Below, in pieces: positions 19,331-28,047 of a stretch of DNA of 61,120 nucleotides; position 1 is the first letter of the stretch, and each line of letters begins with the position of its first letter. A program made the position numbers and the translations under genes. The notes under the pieces are model-generated. The model made no database searches. It had not been told where the DNA came from and was given only the letters and a program-made list of their open reading frames with translations. This DNA is from Alkalihalobacillus deserti (GTDB lineage: Bacteria > Bacillota > Bacilli > Bacillales > Bacillaceae_D). Where the stretch lies: positions 1 to 61,120 of the forward strand of contig NZ_JAJAFR010000019.1 of the NCBI RefSeq assembly GCF_020734105.1, read 5' to 3'.

Positions 19331-21844
19331 TTAAGAACTTACTTTTTTCTTCGCTCTTTTCCTAACCATTTTAGGAGTATTATAAAGTGGAATGGCTGAC
19401 CACTTTGGTGTATTGCGTTTTATTTTAGAAACAACAACGGTCATATCGTCATCAATTGACCCATGTTCCGACCTGATGATTTTTTCGAGAATGACATCTG
19501 CAACTTCTTGCGGATCATCTGTTTCTATTTCGCTTAACAAACGCTTCATCCACGCATCTTTATTTTCAACATGCTTCGGTGCATCATAAATTCCGTCACT
19601 CATCATAATGAGGAGATCGCCTGCTTTAAGTTGTTCACTCACAACGTCGACATCAAACTCTTGAATCATCCCCATTGGAAGATTACTTGCTTCTATTTTT
19701 ATTACTTGATTGCCTCTTTTAATAAAGCTTGGGATTGAACCAATTTTCAAGAATCTCGTCGTCGCATCTTGGAGATCAATCATTGCTAAATCAAGCGTTG
19801 AGAAAATCTCATCAGTCGTTCTCAAGGACAAAACGGAATTAACTGATTTAATGGCGACTGTCTCTTCTATTCCTGATTGCAATACTTTTTGTAAAAGCTG
19901 CAACGTCTCATTGCTTTCAAGATGAGCACGCTCGCCATTTCCCATTCCATCACTTATCGCAATTGCAAATTTCCCTGACCCTAACTCGATCGTGGAGTAG
20001 CAATCACCAGAAACATAAGCTCCACCTTTTGCCACATGAGCTACACCGGTATCAACGACAAACTGTTTGGCCGACCCAAACGATACATGACTGAATCCGT
20101 TTGGATAAAAGGCATTCTCCTCCTTTTTAACAGTTACTGTTTCTTTTAACAAATCTGATAACATCGGTGCAATGATCTTTTCTGATTGTCCATGTTGATT
20201 GTCAGAGGAAATGCTCATTTCGATCTCAAGGTTTCCTTTTTCCAAACTATATATATCTATATGTCCTATTTCAAGACCGGCACCACGCAACGCTTCTAGC
20301 ATTTGCTCCTCTTGGTAATGATGGGCTTCTTTCTCTTTTTGGATTTCTTTAGCAAAATCACCCATAACACGTGAAACACCTAACAATTGATCGGCTACTA
20401 GCCTTCTACTTTCAATGACTTGCCTTTTTAATTTTTGATTGGCTTGATGTTGATTCTGCTCAGATTCAATGGCTTTAATTACTTTCTCTGGCTTGATGCA
20501 ATGCTTTTTCCACTCAGCTAGTAACACTTGATCTTTTATTCCGCCATGTTCCTCTGTTTCAGTCATAATCCGTTGCATCGAATCATATGTTTTAGAGAAG
20601 TCTTGAACCCAGCAACGTTCCTTTTTGAAACAAGTTTGACATGTTTTTTCTGTGACGTTACTTAAAAAATAATCAACCTCCCTTTCTTCATCATCTGCAT
20701 TTACGGGTTGCGGAATGGTTTGAAAACTATTTGATAAAGTTTGAAACAATGTTGAGAACTGTTCTACCCGACCAGCTGTTAAATCTCGTATTTTTCTCAA
20801 GTACTGTTGCTGCTCTTTTGAATGCTCTACTGTTCCTGGAATATATCTGGCAAGGTTACTAAAAACATTCTTCGGGGTGATGAAGAAAATTAAAATCGCT
20901 AACATCGATTCCATTAATGTAATAGATACTTCTGTAGCTCCTTCACCATATAAACCAATTAAAAGTGTTCCTACGAGCAGTCCAATACCTACTCCCACTT
21001 TCTTCCCTTCTTTAAGAAGACCACCTAAAAGACCAGCAAAAGCAAGTAAACTCATTTGATAAAGACTTGCTACACTCGCTAAACTTAAGATTAAACCCGT
21101 TACAACTCCAACTGTCGACCCGATTGCTGCTCCACCAACAAAAGCAAAAGTAAGCACTAAGTAGCGCGCTAGGACATGCTCAACGTTCATATCATAGATC
21201 ATCCAACCAATTGTTCCCGTCATGACCGAGGCGAGTAGAATAATAAGACAAACGATTTCTTCATTCCGAAGTGGTTGTTTTAATTTACGTGATGTTACAA
21301 TAGGAACACTTTGTACAAAAATCATCGTTAAAATAAAACTTAATCCCGCTTCAACCGAAGCCATCATTAATGCATAATTTGAGAGCATACCTTCCGTAAA
21401 AAAGACCACTGCTAATCTTGTCACAATGCTTGCTCCAAAGACTGTGTATGGTAAAGCTTTTGTCGCATCAGTTGCGAACTTGGTCACGACCTTTTGCAAG
21501 AGCACATAAGCGATTATTGCTAAAAACACAAAAGTGACTTGGCCATGAAAGCCAGTAGCAGCACCTGCTAGTAAGGAAAGAGCTGCTAAACCTGCTCGCT
21601 CCCGCTTAAGCATATAAATAGCTGCCAAATAAGGTAACACAAAAGGAGCCAGTTCTGATAAGATCATTGCTCTTCCTAGCAAAAATCCAATGATGGCGAT
21701 CATCAGTCCGTACTGAATAAATGCAACCCGTACCCATGTTGAGACTTTCTCAGTTACGCCTTTTGTGAAGGTTGTCCATTTGTTTTGAATCACTGTTCCT
21801 TCTTCAACGGGTTCCGTCCATTCCTTTGCAAACTTTTGAATCAT
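19331..21844 (-). CDS. spoIIE: Stage II sporulation protein E (PP2C phosphatase)
   Basis: A membrane phosphatase that dephosphorylates SpoIIAA, releasing sigma F in the forespore, and binds FtsZ at the asymmetric septum. The N-terminus has about ten membrane helices (40-340). A central cysteine-containing region follows (CQTCFKKERCW), then the C-terminal PP2C domain with metal motifs IAISDGMGNGERA, MMSDGIYDA and DDDMTVVV. The start is set at 21844 (MIQKFAKEW, 837 residues). It has GGTGG 6 bp upstream, and the further upstream ATG at 21880 lies in the promoter -10. Confidence 0.97.
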   Translation of the reverse strand: MIQKFAKEWTEPVEEGTVIQNKWTTFTKGVTEKVSTWVRVAFIQYGLMIAIIGFLLGRAMILSELAPFVLPYLAAIYMLKRERAGLAALSLLAGAATGFHGQVTFVFLAIIAYVLLQKVVTKFATDATKALPYTVFGASIVTRLAVVFFTEGMLSNYALMMASVEAGLSFILTMIFVQSVPIVTSRKLKQPLRNEEIVCLIILLASVMTGTIGWMIYDMNVEHVLARYLVLTFAFVGGAAIGSTVGVVTGLILSLASVASLYQMSLLAFAGLLGGLLKEGKKVGVGIGLLVGTLLIGLYGEGATEVSITLMESMLAILIFFITPKNVFSNLARYIPGTVEHSKEQQQYLRKIRDLTAGRVEQFSTLFQTLSNSFQTIPQPVNADDEEREVDYFLSNVTEKTCQTCFKKERCWVQDFSKTYDSMQRIMTETEEHGGIKDQVLLAEWKKHCIKPEKVIKAIESEQNQHQANQKLKRQVIESRRLVADQLLGVSRVMGDFAKEIQKEKEAHHYQEEQMLEALRGAGLEIGHIDIYSLEKGNLEIEMSISSDNQHGQSEKIIAPMLSDLLKETVTVKKEENAFYPNGFSHVSFGSAKQFVVDTGVAHVAKGGAYVSGDCYSTIELGSGKFAIAISDGMGNGERAHLESNETLQLLQKVLQSGIEETVAIKSVNSVLSLRTTDEIFSTLDLAMIDLQDATTRFLKIGSIPSFIKRGNQVIKIEASNLPMGMIQEFDVDVVSEQLKAGDLLIMMSDGIYDAPKHVENKDAWMKRLLSEIETDDPQEVADVILEKIIRSEHGSIDDDMTVVVSKIKRNTPKWSAIPLYNTPKMVRKRAKKKVSS

Positions 21845-21878
21845 CAACATCCACCACCCTAGTTTTATTCGTATGTTC

Positions 21879-21912
21879 ATTATAAACAGAGCTGGGGTTC
21901 AGTTTTTGTCAA
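21879..21912 (-). promoter_or_regulatory. spoIIE promoter, sigma A with a 22-bp spacer
   Basis: Perfect boxes TTGACA (21912-21907) and TATAAT (21884-21879) are 22 bp apart, not 17. Spo0A-activated promoters of B. subtilis such as spoIIG and spoIIE have this unusually long spacing. Such promoters work only with the activator bound. Confidence 0.85.
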
Positions 21913-21938
21913 AATCACAAAGTGCCATAAAAGAAATG

Positions 21939-21955
21939 TTCGACTTGTTTCGTCT
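21939..21955 (-). promoter_or_regulatory. Tandem Spo0A boxes upstream of spoIIE
   Basis: The minus strand carries AGACGAA (21955-21949) and AGTCGAA (21945-21939), each close to the TGTCGAA consensus and exactly 10 bp apart, one helical turn. A third weak match (TGACAAA, 21911-21905) overlaps the -35, as in activator-type Spo0A promoters. Confidence 0.7.
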
Positions 21956-22150
21956 CAAATAGGTAGCAATAGCTATAGAATTTAGAAATAAATAGAGATT
22001 ATAGTTATTTTTATAGGGGATTATTGCAGACTATGGTGAAAGTTGAGGAAGGAAAGTTCGAATAAAATTCACGATGTTCGTTTACTTGGATTTTGATGAG
22101 GGAAAAGGAGTTTTTTAAGAGCAAGATTTGAATTATGACGAAATCAAGAT

Positions 22151-22182
22151 TAAAAAACCTGCATCCAATGGATACAGGTTTG
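22151..22182 (-). terminator. Terminator after tRNA-Met
   Basis: A hairpin AAACCTG/CAGGTTT with further inner pairing (ATCC/GGAT) is followed by TTTTTTA on the minus strand, 16 bp beyond the tRNA 3' end. Confidence 0.8.
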
Positions 22183-22198
22183 AAAATTAGTTATGTAT

Positions 22199-22275
22199 TG
22201 GTAGCGGCGGAGGGAGTCGAACCCACGACCTCACGGGTATGAACCGTACGCTCTAGCCAGCTGAGCTACACCGCC
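22199..22275 (-). tRNA. tRNA-Met (CAT), elongator
   Basis: A 77-nt cloverleaf. The acceptor is GGCGGTG, the D-arm region GTAGCTCAGCTGGCTAGAGC, the anticodon loop TTCATAC with CAT, the T-arm GTGGGTTCGACTCCC, and CCA is encoded. The perfect 5' pairing G1-C72 marks it as elongator rather than initiator. The discriminator is A. It lies between spoIIE and yabR, as trnSL-Met does in B. subtilis. Confidence 0.95.
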
Positions 22276-22299
22276 AAAACAACAATTGCGACATGTATT

Positions 22300-22328
22300 A
22301 ATATACTATTTTCAGATCATAATGTCAA
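22300..22328 (-). promoter_or_regulatory. tRNA-Met promoter (sigma A)
   Basis: TTGACA (22328-22323) and TATATT (22305-22300) are separated by 17 bp, with the tRNA 5' end 25 bp further on. Confidence 0.8.
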
Positions 22329-22330
22329 CA

Positions 22331-22355
22331 AAAAAATACGTTAACCGTATTTTTT
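22331..22355. terminator. Bidirectional hairpin upstream of the tRNA
   Basis: The stem AAAAAATACG/CGTATTTTTT with a 5-nt loop is A/T-flanked on both sides. It may insulate the tRNA from transcription out of yabR. Confidence 0.5.
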
Positions 22356-22409
22356 TATTAGCATTTAACGGAGCCGTTACTATATTTTAACCCTTTTAGG
22401 CATGCTCCC

Positions 22410-22443
22410 TCATAAAAGGCGTACAACGTGTGGAGCCATTGCC
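22410..22443 (-). repeat. Modular intergenic repeat, partial copy
   Basis: The minus strand reads GGCAATGGCTCCACACGTTG, then CGCCTTTTATGAG. This closely matches the left arm and first hairpin strand of the copy at 53375-53411. Confidence 0.55.
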
Positions 22444-22500
22444 CTTCCTTGAGTAACCAAAAAGGCTTTGATTAGAAATTTTATAAATTCCTATCTTTCA

Positions 22501-22536
22501 AAAAAAGGAGTTAGGCAATTTCATTGCCTAACTCCT
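22501..22536 (-). terminator. yabR terminator
   Basis: A perfect 14-bp stem AGGAGTTAGGCAAT/ATTGCCTAACTCCT with a 3-nt loop is followed by TTTTTT on the minus strand. It ends the yabR transcript about 30 bp after its stop codon. Confidence 0.9.
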
Positions 22537-22567
22537 CAAATAAATGTCCTCGCACTAGAGCAGCAAG

Positions 22568-23077
22568 TTATCCTCGACGGGCGCCTCGACCCCCGCGTTT
22601 AGATTCTGTTTGACGCTTCAATGTAGAGATCCGCTCTTCACTGTCTTTTAAGAAACGGCTCATTTTGTCTTCGAAAGTAACTGTCGGACGTGCTTGATTT
22701 GGCCTTGGTCCACGACCACCGCCGCCTTGTGGACGGCCACCTTGCGGGCGTCCACCTCCACCTTGCGGACGGCTTGGGCCTTGTGAGTTGAATGGGCGAT
22801 CTGGGCGGCTTGGACGTGCTGGTCGTTCAGGAGCAGCCGGACGATCGACTGCCTTACGAATAGAAAGTCCGATTTTTCCATCAGTCTCAACATTTACTAC
22901 CTTTACAAGCACCTCGTCCCCAACTTTTAAGATTTCGTTAATGTCCTTAACATAATTATCAGCGACTTCACTAATGTGTACAAGGCCTGTAGAACCACCC
23001 GGCAGCTCCACAAATGCACCAAAATGAGTGATTCCTGTAACCTTACCCTGTAACTTGCTGCCTACTTCGATTGACAT
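22568..23077 (-). CDS. yabR: S1-domain RNA-binding protein YabR with Gly/Arg-rich tail
   Basis: A 169-residue protein. Residues 1-72 form a single S1/OB-fold RNA-binding domain (GKVTGITHFGAFVELPGG, GLVHISEVADNYVKD, GKIGLSIRKA), as in polynucleotide phosphorylase. Residues 80-130 are low-complexity, rich in Pro, Gly, Arg and Gln, with repeated RPQGG units. A short basic C-terminal segment follows. B. subtilis YabR is shorter, so the tail is expanded here. Role in RNA binding is inferred from the domain; the target is unknown. Confidence 0.92.
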   Translation of the reverse strand: MSIEVGSKLQGKVTGITHFGAFVELPGGSTGLVHISEVADNYVKDINEILKVGDEVLVKVVNVETDGKIGLSIRKAVDRPAAPERPARPSRPDRPFNSQGPSRPQGGGGRPQGGRPQGGGGRGPRPNQARPTVTFEDKMSRFLKDSEERISTLKRQTESKRGGRGARRG

Positions 23078-23152
23078 GAAAAAATAGATCCTCCTTAAGA
23101 AATCTGAAAATGTTCATTTTTTTTATATTATACCTGAATCTAAAAAAAAGTG

Positions 23153-23533
23153 TCAATTTGACGAGGAGTCAGGTAATTTAAACAAAGTTTCGCCTGGCTT
23201 AGATAAATAGTAATCTCTTCTAGCAATTTCAGCAATATAATCAAGATCATTATAGTTAGCAATGTCTTGATTCAAACGTTGCTCTTCTGCTTTTAATTGT
23301 TCTAAACGCTGGTCTAGAGCTAATTTTTCTTCCCTTTTTTCTTCAAGCGAATGAGCTTGGGCATAAATCGTCACAAACCCCACTGTTCCTAGAGCAATGA
23401 TAATAATTGCTAATGCAGTTAACCTACGAAAAAGCCCTCGACGTTTTCTTTCTTCAAGCTCGAGTTCTTGTTCACGCTGCTGAATATAAGCTTTATCCAT
23501 TTCTCTTACTCTAGACGTCTGATTTGAGACCAT
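23153..23533 (-). CDS. divIC: Cell division protein DivIC (FtsB-like)
   Basis: A bitopic division protein that works with FtsL and DivIB at the septum. It has a charged cytoplasmic N-terminus (1-37), one membrane helix (about 38-59), and an extracellular coiled coil (about 62-100, SLEEKREEKLALDQRLEQL). It ends with the FtsB/DivIC signature YIAEIARRDYYLSKPGE. At 126 residues it matches B. subtilis DivIC. It follows yabQ in the same cluster. Confidence 0.94.
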   Translation of the reverse strand: MVSNQTSRVREMDKAYIQQREQELELEERKRRGLFRRLTALAIIIIALGTVGFVTIYAQAHSLEEKREEKLALDQRLEQLKAEEQRLNQDIANYNDLDYIAEIARRDYYLSKPGETLFKLPDSSSN

Positions 23534-23544
23534 GTTATCACCCC

Positions 23545-24126
23545 TTATTCTTTCTTTTTCCTCATCGATTGGATAAATTCCTTCATTTTCCGTAAAATGG
23601 GTTTAAATTTATTTAATTGCTTGTTTAGTCCTGTCCATTTATATAAAAGAAGGAGCATCCATCTTAACGGTTTCCAAATGAGGTTCAGTAAGAATACTAG
23701 AACGGTTAAACAAGCTGTTAATACCATAATACATAAGGAATACAAGACTTTCAATAAGTACTTAATCGGGTTGATCAATAATATTGTAATCAACTTGATT
23801 GTCATTCGATACGTTTGTATGATTATCGTGATCACTCGTTCTAAAAGATTTTGATAAAAAGTTTGAAACAGACCCCGATAAGCAGCAAACCCACATACTA
23901 GCGCTAAGAATATATAAAGACGAATTTCACCATTGTTAGCTTGTAGCAACACATAAAAAACAACCAGAGCCTGTACGAGCCAAAATAGTACATCATTGCA
24001 TGCAACGAGCCAATTGAATGAAGGTCTCTTACGAGTGAATCGCCCATACGTATCAATAGCTGCACCGATATAAATTCCCATTGCAGCCATTGATAACATA
24101 GTATAGAGTTGGATTGTTAACGTCAC
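23545..24126 (-). CDS. yabQ: Spore cortex biosynthesis protein YabQ
   Basis: A membrane protein of 193 residues needed for spore cortex formation in B. subtilis. About five hydrophobic segments are visible: near 5-25, 42-62, 66-88, 105-122 and 125-155. A basic C-terminal tail ends in RKKKE. It starts with GTG overlapping the yabP stop by 4 bp, so the two are translationally coupled and expressed in the mother cell. Confidence 0.92.
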   Translation of the reverse strand: MTLTIQLYTMLSMAAMGIYIGAAIDTYGRFTRKRPSFNWLVACNDVLFWLVQALVVFYVLLQANNGEIRLYIFLALVCGFAAYRGLFQTFYQNLLERVITIIIQTYRMTIKLITILLINPIKYLLKVLYSLCIMVLTACLTVLVFLLNLIWKPLRWMLLLLYKWTGLNKQLNKFKPILRKMKEFIQSMRKKKE

Positions 24127-24434
24127 TTAAATAACTTCCCAAAGAAGCCTTTAGTTTTATCTTGTTGATTCTGATCAAGATAAATGAGGTCATACACCTT
24201 ACCTTCAATTGACACAATTCCTTGCTCGACATTCAAGTTTTTCATATGCAGATTTTGTCCGCGTACAGATAAAAACCCCATGACTGTCTCTAAAAGAAAT
24301 TCTTCATTATCAAAGCTCTCTACTTGTTTAACACCCGTGATATCTAATTGTCTTCTAGCTTTTAAAATCACATCGTGGTCGTTGGTTGGTCTATCTCGGC
24401 CCATGGGTGTTCCAAATTCATAATGCTGATCCAT
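24123..24434 (-). CDS. yabP: Sporulation protein YabP
   Basis: A 103-residue soluble protein of the YabP/YqfC family, needed for normal sporulation in B. subtilis; the molecular function is unknown. The core is RRQLDITGVKQVESFDNEEFLLETVMGFLSVRG, then NVEQGIVSIEGKVYDLIY. A sigma E promoter lies 33 bp upstream. It is followed immediately by yabQ. Confidence 0.93.
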   Translation of the reverse strand: MDQHYEFGTPMGRDRPTNDHDVILKARRQLDITGVKQVESFDNEEFLLETVMGFLSVRGQNLHMKNLNVEQGIVSIEGKVYDLIYLDQNQQDKTKGFFGKLFK

Positions 24435-24466
24435 TCATAAGTCCCTCCTCCATATGCTTTCATAGC

Positions 24467-24495
24467 AGTGTATGAGTTTGAGACTTAAAATAGAA
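24467..24495 (-). promoter_or_regulatory. yabP promoter (sigma E)
   Basis: The -10 CATACACT (24474-24467) matches the sigma E consensus CATACAMT fully. The -35 TTCTATT (24495-24489) matches 5 of 7 with a 14-bp spacer. This agrees with mother-cell expression of yabP-yabQ in B. subtilis. Confidence 0.75.
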
Positions 24496-24508
24496 CAAGC
24501 TCTATTAT

Positions 24509-24772
24509 TTAAGACTCCGAAACAGGGGTTTCACTAATAATGGTATACATCGTACCCGCTTCATCTTTCCTAACGATTTCCCGAATCGCATCAATTCTGA
24601 CAGTCACAAGTTTTTGTCCAAAGCGAACGACTAATTCATCGCCCGCTTTTACCGCCGATCCGGCTTTTGCTACTTGACCATTAATCTTAATTCGACCTTG
24701 GTCACACACTTCTTTAGCTAAAGTACGACGTTTAATTAAACGAGATACTTTTAAAAATTTATCTAAACGCAC
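24509..24772 (-). CDS. rqcP: S4-domain ribosome quality control protein RqcP (YabO)
   Basis: Binds obstructed 50S subunits and supports RqcH-directed alanine tailing of stalled chains. The whole protein (87 residues) is an S4 RNA-binding domain, RLDKFLKVSRLIKRRTLAKE then GRIKINGQVAKAGSAVKAGDEL. I start at the GTG at 24772 because GAGGTG is 6 bp upstream; a GTG at 24781 sits inside that ribosome site. It lies 10 bp after yabN. Confidence 0.92.
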   Translation of the reverse strand: MRLDKFLKVSRLIKRRTLAKEVCDQGRIKINGQVAKAGSAVKAGDELVVRFGQKLVTVRIDAIREIVRKDEAGTMYTIISETPVSES

Positions 24773-24782
24773 TAAGAACACC

Positions 24783-26249
24783 TCATTCTTCTTTTTCTAA
24801 TCGTTTTGCTTCTTCCCATTTTTGATCTAACTCTTCAAGAGTAAGCTCGGTTATAACATTTCCTTCTTTTCTTACCGCATCTTCTATGAAACGGAAGCGT
24901 CTCTGAAACTTACGGTTTGTACTTAAAAGGGCTTCTTCGGCATCGACTTTATAGAAGCGAGCCAAATTGACGACCACAAACAGAATATCTCCTAGTTCTT
25001 TCTGCATGTTTGCCTTATTTCCTGCTTTAACTTCTACTAAAAACTCAGCCAGCTCCTCCTGCATTTTCATCCACATTGGTGCAACATCATCCCAGTCAAA
25101 TCCTACTTTTGCCGCTTGCTGCTGTAATTTAGTGGCTTCGATTAATGCAGGTAGCCCTTTTGGGATTGAAGCAAGGATCGATTCCTCTTCTGTATGCCCT
25201 TTTTCTTGTTTTTTAATCTCATCCCAGTTTGATACCACTTCATCGGCATCGTTGACGGTTACTTCGCCAAATACGTGAGGGTGTCTCCTGACCATTTTCT
25301 CTGTAATCCCATGAATCACATCACGGATCGAAAAGTATCCATCATCTTCTCCTATTTGGGCATGTAACATAATTTGCAGAAGAACATCTCCTAGTTCTTC
25401 AATTAAATGCTCATCATCTTCATCATCTATCGCTTCAAGAACTTCATAGACTTCTTCAATAAAATACTTTTTTAACGATTGGTGGGTTTGCTTTTGATCC
25501 CAAGGACAGCCATTTGGCCCACGGAGAATGGCGATGACCTCTTTTAATTTGTCAAACTCACCATAAAGAAGCTTATCTTCTCGAATAGGTGGAACATAAA
25601 CAGCTGTTAAGTTGTTTAAAGTGATCGCACGATCGAGTTCATAAAGAGGAACTTTCGTCAATTGCTCTTCTTTTGAACCAACTGCAGTGGCAATGATTAC
25701 TTCATAATCATCAGGGAGACGTTCCATTAACGTTAATTTCACTTCAGAAGCAATCATCGAATCATACACTTGGACAATAATAAGATGGTGTTTTAGTTCA
25801 ATTTCGTCTCTCCTAAAAGCCGTGCCATCAACAATTTGACAGCCTTCGATCGGATCAATACGAAGGGCGGTGTACATCGCATCCAGAAAACTTTGTCCAC
25901 CTAAAAAATTCAATTGTACTTCATCTTTTTGACTTGCCTCCACTAACAGTTGAATCGTTCGTTCAGCCACAAAGGGATGACCTGGGACAGCATAGGTCAC
26001 GTCTTTTTCCGTTGCCTCTTCTAACAACTGATTAACAATGGACTGATAGACAGATTCGAATTCATCATGCTCTTCATAGGTAGAGTCAAAGGAACGAAAC
26101 GATACGCCTTCTTCTTTTAATTCTTGGACTGCTGGATGATCTTCTGTTCGAATATATACGTTTTTTTGTTTTAGTAAATGGCGGTAGATACCGAGTGGCA
26201 TTTGTTCCAAGTCGCCTGCCCCTAATCCTAAAACGGTAATTTTTTTCAT
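24783..26249 (-). CDS. yabN: Tetrapyrrole methylase-MazG fusion protein YabN
   Basis: A two-domain protein. Residues 1-215 form a tetrapyrrole (corrin/porphyrin) methylase-like fold: ITVLGLGAGDLEQMPLGIYR and VPGHPFVAE. Residues 225-488 are a MazG nucleoside triphosphate pyrophosphohydrolase: GPNGCPWDQKQTHQS, EELGDVLLQIMLHAQI, and a second ELGDILFVVVNLAR. It probably hydrolyses non-canonical NTPs; the methylase half has no known substrate. The start at 26249 (MKKITV) has GGAGG 6 bp upstream. Confidence 0.94.
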   Translation of the reverse strand: MKKITVLGLGAGDLEQMPLGIYRHLLKQKNVYIRTEDHPAVQELKEEGVSFRSFDSTYEEHDEFESVYQSIVNQLLEEATEKDVTYAVPGHPFVAERTIQLLVEASQKDEVQLNFLGGQSFLDAMYTALRIDPIEGCQIVDGTAFRRDEIELKHHLIIVQVYDSMIASEVKLTLMERLPDDYEVIIATAVGSKEEQLTKVPLYELDRAITLNNLTAVYVPPIREDKLLYGEFDKLKEVIAILRGPNGCPWDQKQTHQSLKKYFIEEVYEVLEAIDDEDDEHLIEELGDVLLQIMLHAQIGEDDGYFSIRDVIHGITEKMVRRHPHVFGEVTVNDADEVVSNWDEIKKQEKGHTEEESILASIPKGLPALIEATKLQQQAAKVGFDWDDVAPMWMKMQEELAEFLVEVKAGNKANMQKELGDILFVVVNLARFYKVDAEEALLSTNRKFQRRFRFIEDAVRKEGNVITELTLEELDQKWEEAKRLEKEE

Positions 26250-26268
26250 ATTCATCCTCCATTTTTCT

Positions 26269-27873
26269 TCAGTGTAACAACTTCTTTAATCTCACTCTTA
26301 CCTTATTTAACTTCGGAATATTTCCCCATTCTTCCTCTGTAAAAATCGGCATCGTAAACAAACATATTGCTACAATTGCTCCTCCAAATCCAGCCGATGA
26401 CAACGCGATTATGGCACTTAGTTCTCTAGAATCACCAGAAAAGAGCGACGTTAATCCATTTTTCCAAAGAAACGTCAACAATCCCATTCCACCTAAAACG
26501 CAGATGATCGGTACATAAGAGCTGAAAAAGCCTAAATATAGACTTTTTTTCTTTTTGAATGCTAGCAATAAAAAGGCAACCATTAAAATTACTGCTAAAA
26601 CGGTAGACCATGCTGCTCCTAATGTACCGTAAATAGGAATGAGAATGAAATTACTGCTGAATTTTATGAAAACTCCAAGTACAACAGCTATAGCTGGTAA
26701 ATATGTATAGTTATACCCTTGTAATACAGCTGAAATCGTAGTAAAAAGCGAAGAAAATAAAATCGCTAGACTCATTACTCTTAACACATTTGTACCAGTT
26801 GTATCGGTAAATAGTAGATAATTAGTCGGTTCAATAATAACAAATAACCCAACTGTAGCAGCTCCCCCAACTAAAATAGTCAAACGATAGGACAGGTTCT
26901 GATATTTTCGAGCTAGAGCCATATGTCCTTCCATAACCGCTTTTGACAACATCGGGACTAAAGCCAATGTCAAAGTAGTTGTTAGAATCGTACCAAGTTG
27001 AAGGAGGGGTTGACTCCGGTCAAACACCCCTTTTGCTTCAAAAGCTATTATTTCTATAGTGCTACTCTTTTGTAACAACCTGACAACGGTAAAGGCATCG
27101 ATCAGTTGAAATAAGACTAATATTAACGCTGTTATGCAAATAAATATACTTTGCTTCATCAGTGCAAAGTTTCTCTTCATCATACTTAGGAAGTTCAGAT
27201 CAAAAGGATGGACCAATTGCCTCACCCAGCGTGCTTTTGTCAGAAAAAGTAAAAGTAAAACTCCTGCTATTCCCCCAAAGACAGATCCATAAGCTGCTCC
27301 TGTTCCAATTGTATATGCATCAAATCTTAATTGCACAAACACATAGGTAAAACCTAATATGAATAATACACGCATAAATTGTTCCGCTATATGTGAAACC
27401 GCGGTCGGAATTAAGTCACCTTCTCCTTGATGGAAACCCCTTCCTACACTTAAAAACGGGAGCAGTAACACCACATAACTCATCGCTCGAATCGGGGTAG
27501 CTAGTCTGATGTCACCCATCATAAAAGCAATGCCCTTAGCAAATGTGAACAAACTGAACCAAGCCACAGCCGAAAACAATAGGAGCCCATAAAAGAACAA
27601 ACTCATTATTTTTCTTGCTTCTTCTTCTTTCCCACTTGCTAGCAATTCTGCACGTTGCTTTGAAAGAACAACTGGAAACCCATACATCGCTAGAACCATG
27701 ATGATTCCATAAAGAGGATAAACTTGTTGGTACACATAAAAACCGAGGTCGCCTGATAAATTTTGATAGGGAATTCGGTAAGCTGCACTTAATATTTTTG
27801 CAAGTAGTGCAACTCCAGATAAAAGGGCTATCCCTTTTAAAACACTTCTATTGTTTGAATTAGTTCCCTGCAC
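26269..27873 (-). CDS. yabM: Polysaccharide/lipid flippase-type membrane protein YabM
   Basis: A MOP-superfamily (SpoVB/MurJ/Wzx-like) membrane protein with about 14 helices along its length, e.g. LSGVALLAKILSAAYRIPYQN at the start. The family-typical GDLGFYVYQQVYPLYGI follows. It is expected to move lipid-linked saccharides across the membrane; substrate unknown. A likely start is the GTG at 27873 (AAGGAG upstream), though the frame opens at 27906. It lies between spoVT and yabN, as in B. subtilis. Confidence 0.88.
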   Translation of the reverse strand: MQGTNSNNRSVLKGIALLSGVALLAKILSAAYRIPYQNLSGDLGFYVYQQVYPLYGIIMVLAMYGFPVVLSKQRAELLASGKEEEARKIMSLFFYGLLLFSAVAWFSLFTFAKGIAFMMGDIRLATPIRAMSYVVLLLPFLSVGRGFHQGEGDLIPTAVSHIAEQFMRVLFILGFTYVFVQLRFDAYTIGTGAAYGSVFGGIAGVLLLLFLTKARWVRQLVHPFDLNFLSMMKRNFALMKQSIFICITALILVLFQLIDAFTVVRLLQKSSTIEIIAFEAKGVFDRSQPLLQLGTILTTTLTLALVPMLSKAVMEGHMALARKYQNLSYRLTILVGGAATVGLFVIIEPTNYLLFTDTTGTNVLRVMSLAILFSSLFTTISAVLQGYNYTYLPAIAVVLGVFIKFSSNFILIPIYGTLGAAWSTVLAVILMVAFLLLAFKKKKSLYLGFFSSYVPIICVLGGMGLLTFLWKNGLTSLFSGDSRELSAIIALSSAGFGGAIVAICLFTMPIFTEEEWGNIPKLNKVRVRLKKLLH

Positions 27874-27993
27874 GTTTCCTTTTCTCCTTAACTTTCTTTG
27901 AACCATCTTATCATAGATGATGCCATTTATAACAGATGGTCAGGGATTCACTTAAGTAAAACAGTTGAAGGATAATCGACATTTTTCCCATTA

Positions 27994-28036
27994 CAAAAAA
28001 GCTCGTCCTCCTATAATGAGAGACAAGCTTTTTTTG
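27994..28036 (-). terminator. spoVT terminator
   Basis: A long stem AAAAAGCTTGTCTCTC pairs with GAGGACGAGCTTTTT. T-rich runs lie on both sides, so it may work in both directions. Confidence 0.85.
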
Positions 28037-28047
28037 ATTAAGTATTG

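Noticed and set aside
21844..21880. Longer spoIIE start at 21880
   Set aside because: The ATG lies in the promoter -10 box, upstream of any transcript start.
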